A DNA stretch of 64,000 nt from an archaeon (lineage in GTDB: Archaea > Thermoproteota > Nitrososphaeria > Nitrososphaerales > UBA183): contig JAKAPI010000001.1 of the NCBI GenBank assembly GCA_021807225.1, positions 81,028 to 145,027 on the forward strand, given 5' to 3'. Positions 16,491 to 24,029 of this stretch are shown one piece after another (positions within the stretch are counted from its first letter, which is position 1; each line of letters opens with the position of its first letter). The notes beneath the pieces are model-generated. The model was not told the origin of the DNA and made no database searches. It was given only the letters and a program-made list of their open reading frames with translations. Both the position numbers and the translations under genes were made by a program.

Positions 16491-17741
16491 GTGGCTGAGA
16501 GCTCCCCGAAGTCTGGCCCCAGCTATTCTTCCCTCCTGAAGAACAGGTCCTTTTCATTTCTCTGGATCGGCCAACTCGTCTCACAGTCCGGAGACGCAGT
16601 GTTCGACATCGCCCTACTCTGGCTCGTCTGGGTGACCACGCAGTCTACTGCGCTCGTGGGGCTGACCCAGGCTGCAGTGCTCGTCCCAGCTGTTCTTGTT
16701 TCCCCCTTCGCAGGGGTCTACGCGGACAGGACCAACAGGAGGAACTTGATCGTCCTGAGCAACGTGGCCCAGGGGATCGTCACGGCCGGGGTCTCCGTCC
16801 TTTACGTGCTTAGCGCCCTAGACTTCTCCGTCCTCATCGTCCTGGTCCTGCTTCTCTACAGCTGTGCCCAATTCTACAGGGCGGCGAGTAACGCCATCGT
16901 CCCCAGCATTGTCAGCAGAGAGAACATCGGGGCCGCCAACGGTCTCTTCTCGCTGACCCAGTCTGCCAACCAACTGATGGGATACACCCTCGGAGGGGTG
17001 ATCATAGGCGTCTTGGGCCTCGCAGTCCCCATCACCTACGACAGCCTGACCTTCTTCGCGGCCGCCTTCCTAGTGCTATTGATAGCGAAGGGGCACGGCC
17101 AGGCTAGGCCTTCGGGCAGCCCCGACGGTGCGAGTTCCTTCACGAAGGATTTCCGCGAAGGCCTGAGCTACGTCAGGCAGAGCAGGTTCTTTCTGGAGTT
17201 GATGTTCCTAGGAGTCGTGGTCAACTTCTTCGCCACGGCTGTGTTCGCCATCCTCGCGCCTTACTCGGAAGTCTGGGTGCACGGGGGCTCATCGACTTAC
17301 GGTTTCCTCTCTGCAGCCTTTGCTCTGGGCACCATCGTCGGGTCCGTATTGATTGGGAAGGTCAACTTCAGGGCTTACGTAGGCAAGCTCCTTTTCTTCG
17401 GGGTCATCGCTTCCGGCGGCATCCTCATCCTGCTCGGTCTAATCCGGAGCATCCCGCCCGCGCTTGCAGCTTTCTCTGCAGTAGGAGTCATCCTGGCGGT
17501 CGTGAACGTCCCACTCAACACCCTCTTTCAGACGAAGGTGCCCAAGGAGATGCTGGGCCGCGCCGGAACCGTGCTCAGCGCGTCCTTGACGGCGGCCCAG
17601 CCCATAGCAGCGGTCTTATCGGGCGTCCTGGCAGGAATCTACTCCATCGGCGCAGTCATCACGGTGTCGGGGGTTGCAGTGATGGTGGCCACCGCGGTGC
17701 TGTATTTCGTCTTCAAAGAGCTGAGGAATGTAAGCTACTAG
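16491..17741 (+). CDS. MFS transporter of the enterobactin-exporter-like (MFS_3) type
   Basis: 416 residues, about 12 membrane helices. The N-terminus NRSFSFLWIGQLVSQSGDA and motif A AGVYADRTNRR are typical of the MFS_3 exporter branch. The substrate is unknown; family members export siderophores, macrolides and other hydrophobic compounds. The start is GTG 16491, 25 bases after tfb, perhaps read through from tfb. A tRNA-Ala gene on the opposite strand follows after 7 bases. Confidence 0.88.
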   Translation: MAESSPKSGPSYSSLLKNRSFSFLWIGQLVSQSGDAVFDIALLWLVWVTTQSTALVGLTQAAVLVPAVLVSPFAGVYADRTNRRNLIVLSNVAQGIVTAGVSVLYVLSALDFSVLIVLVLLLYSCAQFYRAASNAIVPSIVSRENIGAANGLFSLTQSANQLMGYTLGGVIIGVLGLAVPITYDSLTFFAAAFLVLLIAKGHGQARPSGSPDGASSFTKDFREGLSYVRQSRFFLELMFLGVVVNFFATAVFAILAPYSEVWVHGGSSTYGFLSAAFALGTIVGSVLIGKVNFRAYVGKLLFFGVIASGGILILLGLIRSIPPALAAFSAVGVILAVVNVPLNTLFQTKVPKEMLGRAGTVLSASLTAAQPIAAVLSGVLAGIYSIGAVITVSGVAVMVATAVLYFVFKELRNVSY

Positions 17742-17748
17742 AAAGAAG

Positions 17749-17821
17749 TGGACCGGGGGGGAATTGAACCCCCGACCTCCCGCGTGCGAGGCGGGCGTTC
17801 GTACCGCTGAACTACCGGCCC
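17749..17821 (-). tRNA. tRNA-Ala (anticodon CGC)
   Basis: The minus strand folds as a complete 73-nt cloverleaf. The acceptor GGGCCGG pairs with CCGGTCC and includes the alanine identity pair G3:U70. The D-stem is GTTC/GAAC, the anticodon stem CCCGC/GCGGG with loop CTCGCAC (anticodon CGC), and the T-arm GGGGG-TTCAATT-CCCCC. The discriminator is A73. CCA is not encoded. No intron. Confidence 0.97.
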
Positions 17822-17856
17822 TTGTTTTCGGCCTCGTCGCGTAGCTCGTATAAGAG

Positions 17857-18633
17857 TTAGTGGACCCTGCAGACTTCCGGCGCGCGTCGCTTATGCGACG
17901 ACCGCTCGTAACGGTCCACCAAAGCCTTCACCACGTCCGGTTTCATTCTTAGCTTGGCAGCCGTTTCTTCGACCCCCTTCTTCTGGTCGACGTGCAGTCT
18001 AAGGACCCCGTCGATGATGTTGTAGCTCATCCCTAGCTCGCCCTCTGCCGTCTGACCGGGCCAAAGCCTTGGGCTGCTCCGTTTCGAGATGACCCTCCTG
18101 CTGATGCCGAGTATCTCCCCTAGCTTCCTCACCTCGGTCTTGTACAGGTCTCCGATTGGAAGGATGTCTACTCCGCCATCTCCATACTTGGTAAAGTACC
18201 CCACGAGAGCCTCAGACCTGTCTCCCGTGCCGACGACGATCTTGTTCGACAGATTGGCGTGGTAATAGAGCAGAGACATCCTGATTCTCGCCCTCAGGTT
18301 CCCCTCGGCCAGCCTGTCCCGTTGCAGTCCTTTCAGGAACGCCCTGTGGATGGGAGCGATATCGACGACCTTCGTATCCGCGCAGAGCTCTTCGGCTATG
18401 GACGACGCATCCTCAATGTCCACTTCAGGCGTGACGCGCTTGTCGGGCATTATCAGACAGGTCACACGTTTGTTCCCCAGCGCCTCCACTGTGAGATAGG
18501 CTGTCACGGCCGAGTCGATGCCGCCGCTCAATCCAAGTACAGCGCCGTCGACATGAGCTCGTTCAGCCCTGTCCTTGATGAATCTGACAATCCTCTCTCT
18601 CGCGGCCATGATGTCAATCTCGCTTCGGGGCAA
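17857..18633 (-). CDS. nadE: NAD+ synthase, ammonia-dependent
   Basis: 258 residues. The PP-loop SGGIDS lies at 36-41, and VVGTGDRSEALVGYFTKYGDGGVDI is the conserved NaAD/ATP-binding region. The enzyme amidates deamido-NAD+ to NAD+. No glutaminase domain is present, so ammonia is the likely nitrogen source. It is divergent from pncB, so NAD synthesis and salvage genes share one intergenic region. The ATG at 18633 is given; an ATG at codon 9 is possible. Confidence 0.94.
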   Translation of the reverse strand: MPRSEIDIMAARERIVRFIKDRAERAHVDGAVLGLSGGIDSAVTAYLTVEALGNKRVTCLIMPDKRVTPEVDIEDASSIAEELCADTKVVDIAPIHRAFLKGLQRDRLAEGNLRARIRMSLLYYHANLSNKIVVGTGDRSEALVGYFTKYGDGGVDILPIGDLYKTEVRKLGEILGISRRVISKRSSPRLWPGQTAEGELGMSYNIIDGVLRLHVDQKKGVEETAAKLRMKPDVVKALVDRYERSSHKRRAPEVCRVH

Positions 18634-18697
18634 CCCGAAGATCGGTTCGTGAGGGCCAGAAATACCTTTTCAACCCCCGGTCACACGAAGGGGCTCG

Positions 18698-19912
18698 ATG
18701 GCTGGCTTCGACCTGGATGACCGGAGATTCTGGCTGGCGAACGAGGCTGAAATCAAGAACGGAGACACGACCGACGTCTACTTCCGACACACCGAGCAAG
18801 TCCTCCGCAAGGGTGGATACAATCCGCGGGTCGTCATGGAGATCTACGCTCGTGACGTGCCATACCCGCAGAACTGGGGGCTCCTCACAGGCGTGTACGA
18901 AGTGGCGAAGCTCCTGGAAGGCACCCGCGTCAGCGTTTCGGCCATGGATGAAGGGACAGTCTTCCTGGCTGACTCAACCACTGCCATGTATGAACCCCTC
19001 CTCACCATAGAGGGGCGCTATCTCGACTTCCTCTGGTACGAAACAGCGATCCTCGGACTCCTGGGGTCTTCGACAAGCGTCTCGACCAGGGCCGCAAGGT
19101 TCAGGCGTGCAGCGGGGGCCAAGACGTTGCTCAGCTTCGGGACGCGAAGGGTCCACCCTGCTCTCTCCGCGCTAGTCGAGCGGGCGTGCTACGTCGCAGG
19201 GTTCGACGGCGTCTCCAACGTGCTTGGAGCGGAGCTCTTGCATGTCGCTCCCGCAGGAACCATGCCTCACGCGCTGGTCCAGATAGTCGGGGACCCAGAG
19301 AAGGCGTGGAAGCTATTCGACAGAGACGCGCCGAAGGAGGCGCCCCGGATTGCCCTCGTCGACACCTTCTGGGACGAGAAGACGGAGGCGGTCAGAGCGT
19401 TCGAGGTCTTGGGGAAGAGACTCTGGGGGGTACGCATCGACACCCCGGCATCACGACGGGGAAACTTCAGACAGATAGTCGAGGAGGTCCGTTGGGAGCT
19501 GGACATACGCGGTGGCAAGGACGTCAAGATTATCGCCTCGGGAAGGCTTGACGAAGACGCGGTTACCGGCCTATGCGACCTCGTGGATGGCTTCGGGGTG
19601 GGGACGGCAGTCGCCTACCCTCCAGCGATCGACCTAAGCGCGAAGATCGTCGAAGTCAGTGGTCCAGGAGGGACAGAGTTCAGGGCGAAGCGGGGCGGCC
19701 TCGGCGGTAGGAAGCAGGTCTATCGCAGGAAAGGGTTCAACGACGTCGTCACCTTGGAGAAGGGAGACGCGCCAGGCGAGGCCCTGCTCAAACCCTTGCT
19801 GGAAAAGGGACGTATCGTCAGGAGATATGAAGGGCTGGACTCGATAAGATCGCGAGTGCGAAGGCAACTCAAGGAGATTGGCGCATCCCAGCCGAAGATT
19901 TCGTGGAGGTGA
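18698..19912 (+). CDS. pncB: Nicotinate phosphoribosyltransferase
   Basis: 404 residues matching archaeal-type nicotinate phosphoribosyltransferase. Visible segments are the N-terminal KNGDTTDVYF, the active-site SFGTRRVHPALSALVERA with a His in the position autophosphorylated in the family, and the PRPP-binding IIASGRLDEDAV and GVGTAVAYPP. It makes nicotinate mononucleotide from nicotinate and PRPP. The pncA start follows after three bases, so nicotinamide deamidation and nicotinate capture are cotranscribed. Confidence 0.93.
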   Translation: MAGFDLDDRRFWLANEAEIKNGDTTDVYFRHTEQVLRKGGYNPRVVMEIYARDVPYPQNWGLLTGVYEVAKLLEGTRVSVSAMDEGTVFLADSTTAMYEPLLTIEGRYLDFLWYETAILGLLGSSTSVSTRAARFRRAAGAKTLLSFGTRRVHPALSALVERACYVAGFDGVSNVLGAELLHVAPAGTMPHALVQIVGDPEKAWKLFDRDAPKEAPRIALVDTFWDEKTEAVRAFEVLGKRLWGVRIDTPASRRGNFRQIVEEVRWELDIRGGKDVKIIASGRLDEDAVTGLCDLVDGFGVGTAVAYPPAIDLSAKIVEVSGPGGTEFRAKRGGLGGRKQVYRRKGFNDVVTLEKGDAPGEALLKPLLEKGRIVRRYEGLDSIRSRVRRQLKEIGASQPKISWR

Positions 19913-19915
19913 GCC

Positions 19916-20506
19916 ATGCCCAGGGCCGCGCTGTTAGTGGTTGACGTGCAAAACGACTTCTGCCCTGGGGGTGCGCTCCCGGTTCCCGGTGGAGACTCGG
20001 TCATCCCGGGCCTGAACATGGCCACCTCCGCCTTCGTCCGCGCGGGATTGCCTGTCTTCTTCACCAGGGACTGGCACCCACCGAACCACTGTTCGTTCAA
20101 GGCTCAGGGAGGGACATGGCCGCCACACTGCGTGCAGGGGACGACCGGCGCCGCATTCCATCCGTCCCTCGACCTTCCCCCGGGTTCGACCGTGATCAGC
20201 AAGGGTGACAGGAAGGACGCGGAGGCTTATTCGGGGTTCCAGGGGACTGACCTTGCGGCGCGGCTAAGGAGGATCGGGGTGACGAGCGTGTACGTAGGGG
20301 GGCTCACCGCCGAGTACTGCGTGAGGACCACCACGGAGGACGCCTTGCGGGAAGGGCTCCGGGTGGCCGTTTTGTCCGACTGCATCAAAGGGCTCGAGAT
20401 CCATCCCGGCGACACGTCGGCGGCGATCGAGGAAATGAAGAGGGCGGGTGCGTCGCTCACGACATCGCGGGCCGTCATCAAAGTGATAGTCGGCACACAG
20501 CAATAG
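19916..20506 (+). CDS. pncA: Nicotinamidase (PncA)
   Basis: 196 residues of the isochorismatase-like hydrolase fold. The catalytic triad is D10 (LLVVDVQNDF), K96 (ISKGDRKDAEAYS) and C135 (GGLTAEYCV). The metal site is D52, H54 and H71. It converts nicotinamide to nicotinate plus ammonia. Together with pncB upstream and nadE divergent it forms a nicotinamide-to-NAD salvage group; the ammonia released is a substrate of NadE. Confidence 0.95.
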   Translation: MPRAALLVVDVQNDFCPGGALPVPGGDSVIPGLNMATSAFVRAGLPVFFTRDWHPPNHCSFKAQGGTWPPHCVQGTTGAAFHPSLDLPPGSTVISKGDRKDAEAYSGFQGTDLAARLRRIGVTSVYVGGLTAEYCVRTTTEDALREGLRVAVLSDCIKGLEIHPGDTSAAIEEMKRAGASLTTSRAVIKVIVGTQQ

Positions 20507-20630
20507 GGTCATCATCCCGGTCTTGAGGACCAGTCCAGATCGCCCGTCGTAGCACGCTGCGTGCCAGACCGAGAACTTTCTGCGTGTTTCTGTATTTATT
20601 CGTTCCCGGGCCAAGAAGGCGCCCGTTCGG

Positions 20631-20640
20631 TTTTATTAAC
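20631..20640 (+). promoter_or_regulatory. TATA-like box, leaderless start of the 20664 gene
   Basis: TTTTATTAAC centred about 28 nt before TTG 20664. Confidence 0.45.
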
Positions 20641-20663
20641 GACATGAGCCTCGTCCGAACACC

Positions 20664-21110
20664 TTGAGCGACGAAAGGGAGGAGTACGCAAGCTGGTGGC
20701 TGGCCCTATCCAGAGACCCTGAGTACTACACCAACACGGAACAAGGACAGAAGGAACTCGCAGACATGATCCGCAAGGAGTCGGAGCGCCTCCTCGACGA
20801 GATAGGGAAGCTGGTCAAACCGACGAAGGAGATAATCTGGCTTTCCAACTACTGCAATTCCTGTCATTACTTCAGGTCCGAAGGAAGGAAGACGTCATGC
20901 GAAAAATGGCACGTTCGCATAGTGAAGCCGTTCCACGGGCAGGCTCTGTGGAAACAGATTCCCGCGAAGGCGGGAGGCGACGAGAAGGAGTTGGTGGTCG
21001 AGGGCATCGACTGGGACACCAGGTGGAAAGAGGTCTCGGAAAAGATAGTGGACATGGCCGTGGGGATGGTGAACGGCGGGTACCCGTACTTTTGCTACAA
21101 GGGAACCTAG
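20664..21110 (+). CDS. Uncharacterised 148-residue protein with four cysteines
   Basis: I do not recognise a family. The acidic, helical first half (residues 1-55) contains YASWWLALSRDPEYY. The second half carries C64 and C67 in YCNSCHYF, C79 in TSCEKW and C144 in YFCYKGT, which together could hold a metal ion. A Trp-rich segment (GIDWDTRWKEV) precedes a C-terminal helix. No membrane segment is present. The leaderless TTG start is supported by the TATA-like box. It lies alone between pncA and the Nudix gene. Confidence 0.7.
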   Translation: MSDEREEYASWWLALSRDPEYYTNTEQGQKELADMIRKESERLLDEIGKLVKPTKEIIWLSNYCNSCHYFRSEGRKTSCEKWHVRIVKPFHGQALWKQIPAKAGGDEKELVVEGIDWDTRWKEVSEKIVDMAVGMVNGGYPYFCYKGT

Positions 21111-21218
21111 GCCTAGGCCGAAGAGAGATACTGGTCAAGCTTCTGCGGGCAACGGGCACACGCGCGGAAACCTGCTTCGGAGAAGATTAATCTCCTAGTC
21201 TGCTCTACTCGCGCTAGG

Positions 21219-21776
21219 ATGACCACCGATCGACGGTTCGCCCGTTTCAATGCGAGAGATACGTCAGGCCCACTCGCCACTCATGTGGTGCCGGAGGGGG
21301 GAATGTGCCTCTCGGCGTTCGTGGTGCTCACGGAGGCAGGCAGCCCCAACCATGTCCTCCTCGGACACCTGAACAGTAACGCCAACTGGGATCACATCGG
21401 CGGGCTCGATTCAGAAAGGGTCACGGCGCACTCCAACGGGTGGATGATTCCTTCTTGCCATCTACTGCTGAAGGAGTCTCCGCAGGAAGCAGCCAGGCGT
21501 GTTTTGGACGAGCAGCTCGGGCTCAAGGACGTCGCGCTCTCAGAGCCTAAGGTCGTGTCTGAAGTCTACGCGCCAAAGAGATTTCCAGACCTTCCGAGCC
21601 ACTGGGACCTGGAGTTCATCTTCCGCGGCGTTCTGCCCAGGCGGGAGCTTCCGACGGTGACGGCTTGGAAAGAGCTTTCCTTCGTCGATGTAAGCAGGAC
21701 AAAGAAGTCTGAGATAGCGAGGTCCCACGAGGACGTCCTCGAATCTGCAGGCTTCAAGTTCGCTGGTATGACCTAG
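21219..21776 (+). CDS. Nudix-fold hydrolase-like protein
   Basis: 185 residues. The segment from GWMIPSCHLLLKESPQEA to RRVLDEQLGL aligns with a Nudix box, GX5EX7REUXEEXGU, but the box is degenerate: Val replaces the Glu after Arg and Gln replaces the second Glu of EE. The fold call is sound; hydrolase activity is doubtful. The substrate is unknown. The gene ends seven bases before the repeat marking the left end of the integrated element, so before integration it lay a few bases from the tRNA-His 3' end. Confidence 0.7.
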   Translation: MTTDRRFARFNARDTSGPLATHVVPEGGMCLSAFVVLTEAGSPNHVLLGHLNSNANWDHIGGLDSERVTAHSNGWMIPSCHLLLKESPQEAARRVLDEQLGLKDVALSEPKVVSEVYAPKRFPDLPSHWDLEFIFRGVLPRRELPTVTAWKELSFVDVSRTKKSEIARSHEDVLESAGFKFAGMT

Positions 21777-21782
21777 ACGATG

Positions 21783-21800
21783 AGGGGCCCTGGGTGGGAT
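21783..21800. repeat. Left attachment-site repeat (attL): tRNA-His 3' fragment
   Basis: An exact 18-bp copy of 30270-30287, covering the last 15 nt of tRNA-His plus three flanking bases. Homology fades beyond it (CTGAGTCCA against TTGAACCCA in the tRNA T-loop), as expected for an element-derived arm. Confidence 0.9.
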
Positions 21801-22255
21801 CTGAGTCCAGATATATGGGCTCAAATTCTTCACAAACCGCCTCCCAAGCACCGCAGGCCGGTCCTAAAGCCTAGGGTCGCGTTCCTGCCCGTTGGCGTCG
21901 ATAGGTTCGAGTGCGGTCATCGCCGCCCGGTGTACCATGCCAGAAGTGGACCCGAATCCGGTTCGAGTCCTGCGTTTTGACTGCACCCACCGAGCCATGC
22001 CACACCACCTAGACGCACCATATTTGTGCACCGATGAAATGGGGCAGAAGTCGGGAATGAGAGGGCGTACGAAGGGCATTCCTTGGAGACTGACACCAGA
22101 TACTGGATTAATTACCTCGTCCAGGAATGATCGGCCGCGGTTCAGTGACAGCCCAGCGGGTCGAGGGGCCTCCAGAGGAGGCAACTTCCGCGACAAAACG
22201 GTGAGGACCGCAGCACACCATAGGCAGGACCAACCGATTTCAGATGAAATGGAGC
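21801..22255. other. Left end of the element, no convincing gene
   Basis: The 455 bases after attL hold only low-quality frames on both strands with no recognisable domain. ATATATGGGCTC at 21811-21822 is an imperfect inverted copy (11 of 12) of GAGCCCAGATAT at 30258-30269, on the other side of the core in the circular form. Confidence 0.5.
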
Positions 22256-22555
22256 CTAGTCAGTCCTAGTGAACTGGTATTTCGTCGCCCATTCAATCAA
22301 TTCACGTAGCTCGTTCTTGACTTTGAACTGGTAGGCCTGAGCGTTCCCAATCTTCCCTTCGGGGGCTACGAAGCCCTTTGCTGAGAGCCTCTGAAGGACC
22401 TTCTGGACGGTCTTGAAGCTCAGACCGGTCGATTCTTCGAGCATCGGAATCGTTTGTTTCATGCTACCGACTAGGAAAGCCTGATCAAGGACCCTCGCCT
22501 CGGGACTACTGAAGACTGACGACAGCGGCCCCGAGGTTTCGTACCTCACCTTCAC
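22256..22555 (-). CDS. Small winged-helix transcriptional regulator
   Basis: 99 residues from a GTG start. A helix-turn-helix is visible in PMLEESTGLSFKTVQKVLQRL, followed by a wing-like KGFVAPEGKIGNAQAYQFK. The pattern is ArsR/MarR-like in general, and no close family is recognised. It is divergent from the frameshifted HTH gene and lies at the left end of the element, as expected for an element-encoded regulator. A C-terminal helix (LRELIEWATKY) could mediate dimerisation. Confidence 0.72.
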   Translation of the reverse strand: MKVRYETSGPLSSVFSSPEARVLDQAFLVGSMKQTIPMLEESTGLSFKTVQKVLQRLSAKGFVAPEGKIGNAQAYQFKVKNELRELIEWATKYQFTRTD

Positions 22556-22765
22556 TCGCCACTCACCTTCCTACCCAAGCCTAGGCCGCTACTTAGGACT
22601 TTGGAATAAACTCCAAAGTTATGCTACCAGGTACAAGAACGCGCACGGGCAGAGGGGCCGTCGAACTCTGCGCGTATCGCGTCAAATTCCCAACAGGGCA
22701 TCAAACCCACGGGTTCACTTACTCCCATGTCCGAGGCGGAATCCATAACTGTGTCCGTGTGAGGT

Positions 22766-23004
22766 ATGATGCCCGAGATGGTCGACGTCCTCGTTACCGT
22801 TCACGGGGGAAGGGAGGACCTACCCGCATAATGTACAGAGCGGACCTAAGCTGGTTCGCCTGCCAAGTGATGTCACGGCACCTAATGGCCAAGGGCTCCG
22901 TCCGGGCCAACGCAGAGGGCGGGAAGAGACGATACGGGCTCACATCCACAGGCTTGGATGTCTTGGGCCGATTCTTGAAAGCGACGGAAGAAGTGAGAAC
23001 CTAG
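22766..23004 (+). pseudogene. HTH_45-like winged-helix gene with a frameshift
   Basis: The C-terminal part, from TRIMYRADLSW to YGLTSTGLDVLGRF, is a clear match to the small PF14947-type winged-helix proteins of TACK archaea. The expected N-terminal helix is in another frame: ATG 22766 begins MMPEMVDVLVTVHGGRED and runs into a stop near 22826. Joining the frames across the G-rich tract at about 22804-22818 restores a normal protein of about 80 residues. A TGAGGT lies just before ATG 22766. Either the gene is broken or the assembly has a one-base error. A long fused frame from 22621 exists but lacks the expected N-terminus. Confidence 0.65.
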
Positions 23005-23172
23005 ATCTCGTCGTCTTCGCATTCGCCATGGTCTATTTGTCCCGATTCGATGGGTTTACCGTGCAAATCCGGCGCGGGTCGGGGGAAACCCCACACCTTA
23101 CTGTTCATTGGCGGCCTGAATTGGTGAAATTAGAACGAACCTTCCGATAACCCTTATCCGCCCATATGAAGA

Positions 23173-24000
23173 ATGCCACGCTCCGGACCATTGAAACACT
23201 CTAGCCGGGAAGCCTCTAGGACAGGGGTACTGAAGAGACTTGGATACCTAATTTTCCTCTTGCTCGGGACGCTGCTGATCGTATTCGCGTACGTCTTCAG
23301 CGGGCAGGCTCTGTTGTTCAACGTTCTCATCTCTCTCGGAACTGTTACCTTGGCGATACCTATGATCCAAATATTGTGGCTGATTGTCGGTGGAGAGCCA
23401 GCCCAGGCTATTATAAGGGAAATGCAAGATACAATGCGATTGGAAGGATTGGGCCTTCAAAGGTTCTACCAAACGAGATCAGACGTCGACTTTCAAAACG
23501 AATGGCTGAATTACATGAAGAATGCAAGCGAGGTCGATATTCTTGCTCACACTGGATATCGCTTCCAGCTTCAAGAAGCCAAGTTCCTGGAGATGCTTGA
23601 GGAAGGCGTCAAGTCGAGGAAAAGGCGGTACAGGATAGTAACGTATAGTGCAGACCCAAGCAACATCGTCACTCAGCTAACCGGCAACACAGAAGGTGAC
23701 TTAGATAGACTGAGGACCCTGATTGGACTTAGTCTGAGTAAGCTTGACCCGATTATTAAGCACGATGACAAGAAGCGCCCCCACTTGCAGGTCAGACTCT
23801 TGGAGAACCACTTCATGTACTTCTACATTCTAAGAGCTGACGACAAGATGCTTGTGTCTCCGTATATGACGCACTTAACTGGCACTCACGCGCCTACGTT
23901 CCAGGTGACCGGCAGGAGGTCGGGGTTGTTTGAAATCTACAGAAAGGAATTTGAGAGGGTTTGGGAGCTTTCCACGGAGTATCATCCCGCGTCGCCTTGA
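23173..24000 (+). CDS. Two-TM membrane protein with degenerate PLD-like cytoplasmic domain
   Basis: 275 residues. A basic N-terminus is followed by two membrane helices (about 23-43 and 48-72) and a soluble domain of about 200 residues. The soluble part has NASEVDILAHTGYRF, a helix with FLEMLEEGVKSRKRRYRIVTY, and DDKMLVSPYM near the end. This alternation resembles one half of a phospholipase D-like fold, but the HKD catalytic motif is absent (HFMYFYILRADDK in its place). A binding or sensing role is more likely than catalysis. First gene of the element's four-gene operon; the mutase gene starts 29 bases later. The assignment is fold-level inference. Confidence 0.6.
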   Translation: MPRSGPLKHSSREASRTGVLKRLGYLIFLLLGTLLIVFAYVFSGQALLFNVLISLGTVTLAIPMIQILWLIVGGEPAQAIIREMQDTMRLEGLGLQRFYQTRSDVDFQNEWLNYMKNASEVDILAHTGYRFQLQEAKFLEMLEEGVKSRKRRYRIVTYSADPSNIVTQLTGNTEGDLDRLRTLIGLSLSKLDPIIKHDDKKRPHLQVRLLENHFMYFYILRADDKMLVSPYMTHLTGTHAPTFQVTGRRSGLFEIYRKEFERVWELSTEYHPASP

Positions 24001-24029
24001 TTCTTCTTATTAACTTGGGAGTGAATTGA

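Noticed and set aside
21950..21980. GGTTCGAGTCC resembling a tRNA T-loop
   Set aside because: The flanking bases do not form a T-stem, and no acceptor or anticodon arm fits around it.
21892..22269. A 125-codon plus-strand frame and an overlapping 110-codon minus-strand frame just inside attL
   Set aside because: Low-complexity composition typical of noncoding frames, no recognisable domain, and they mask each other.
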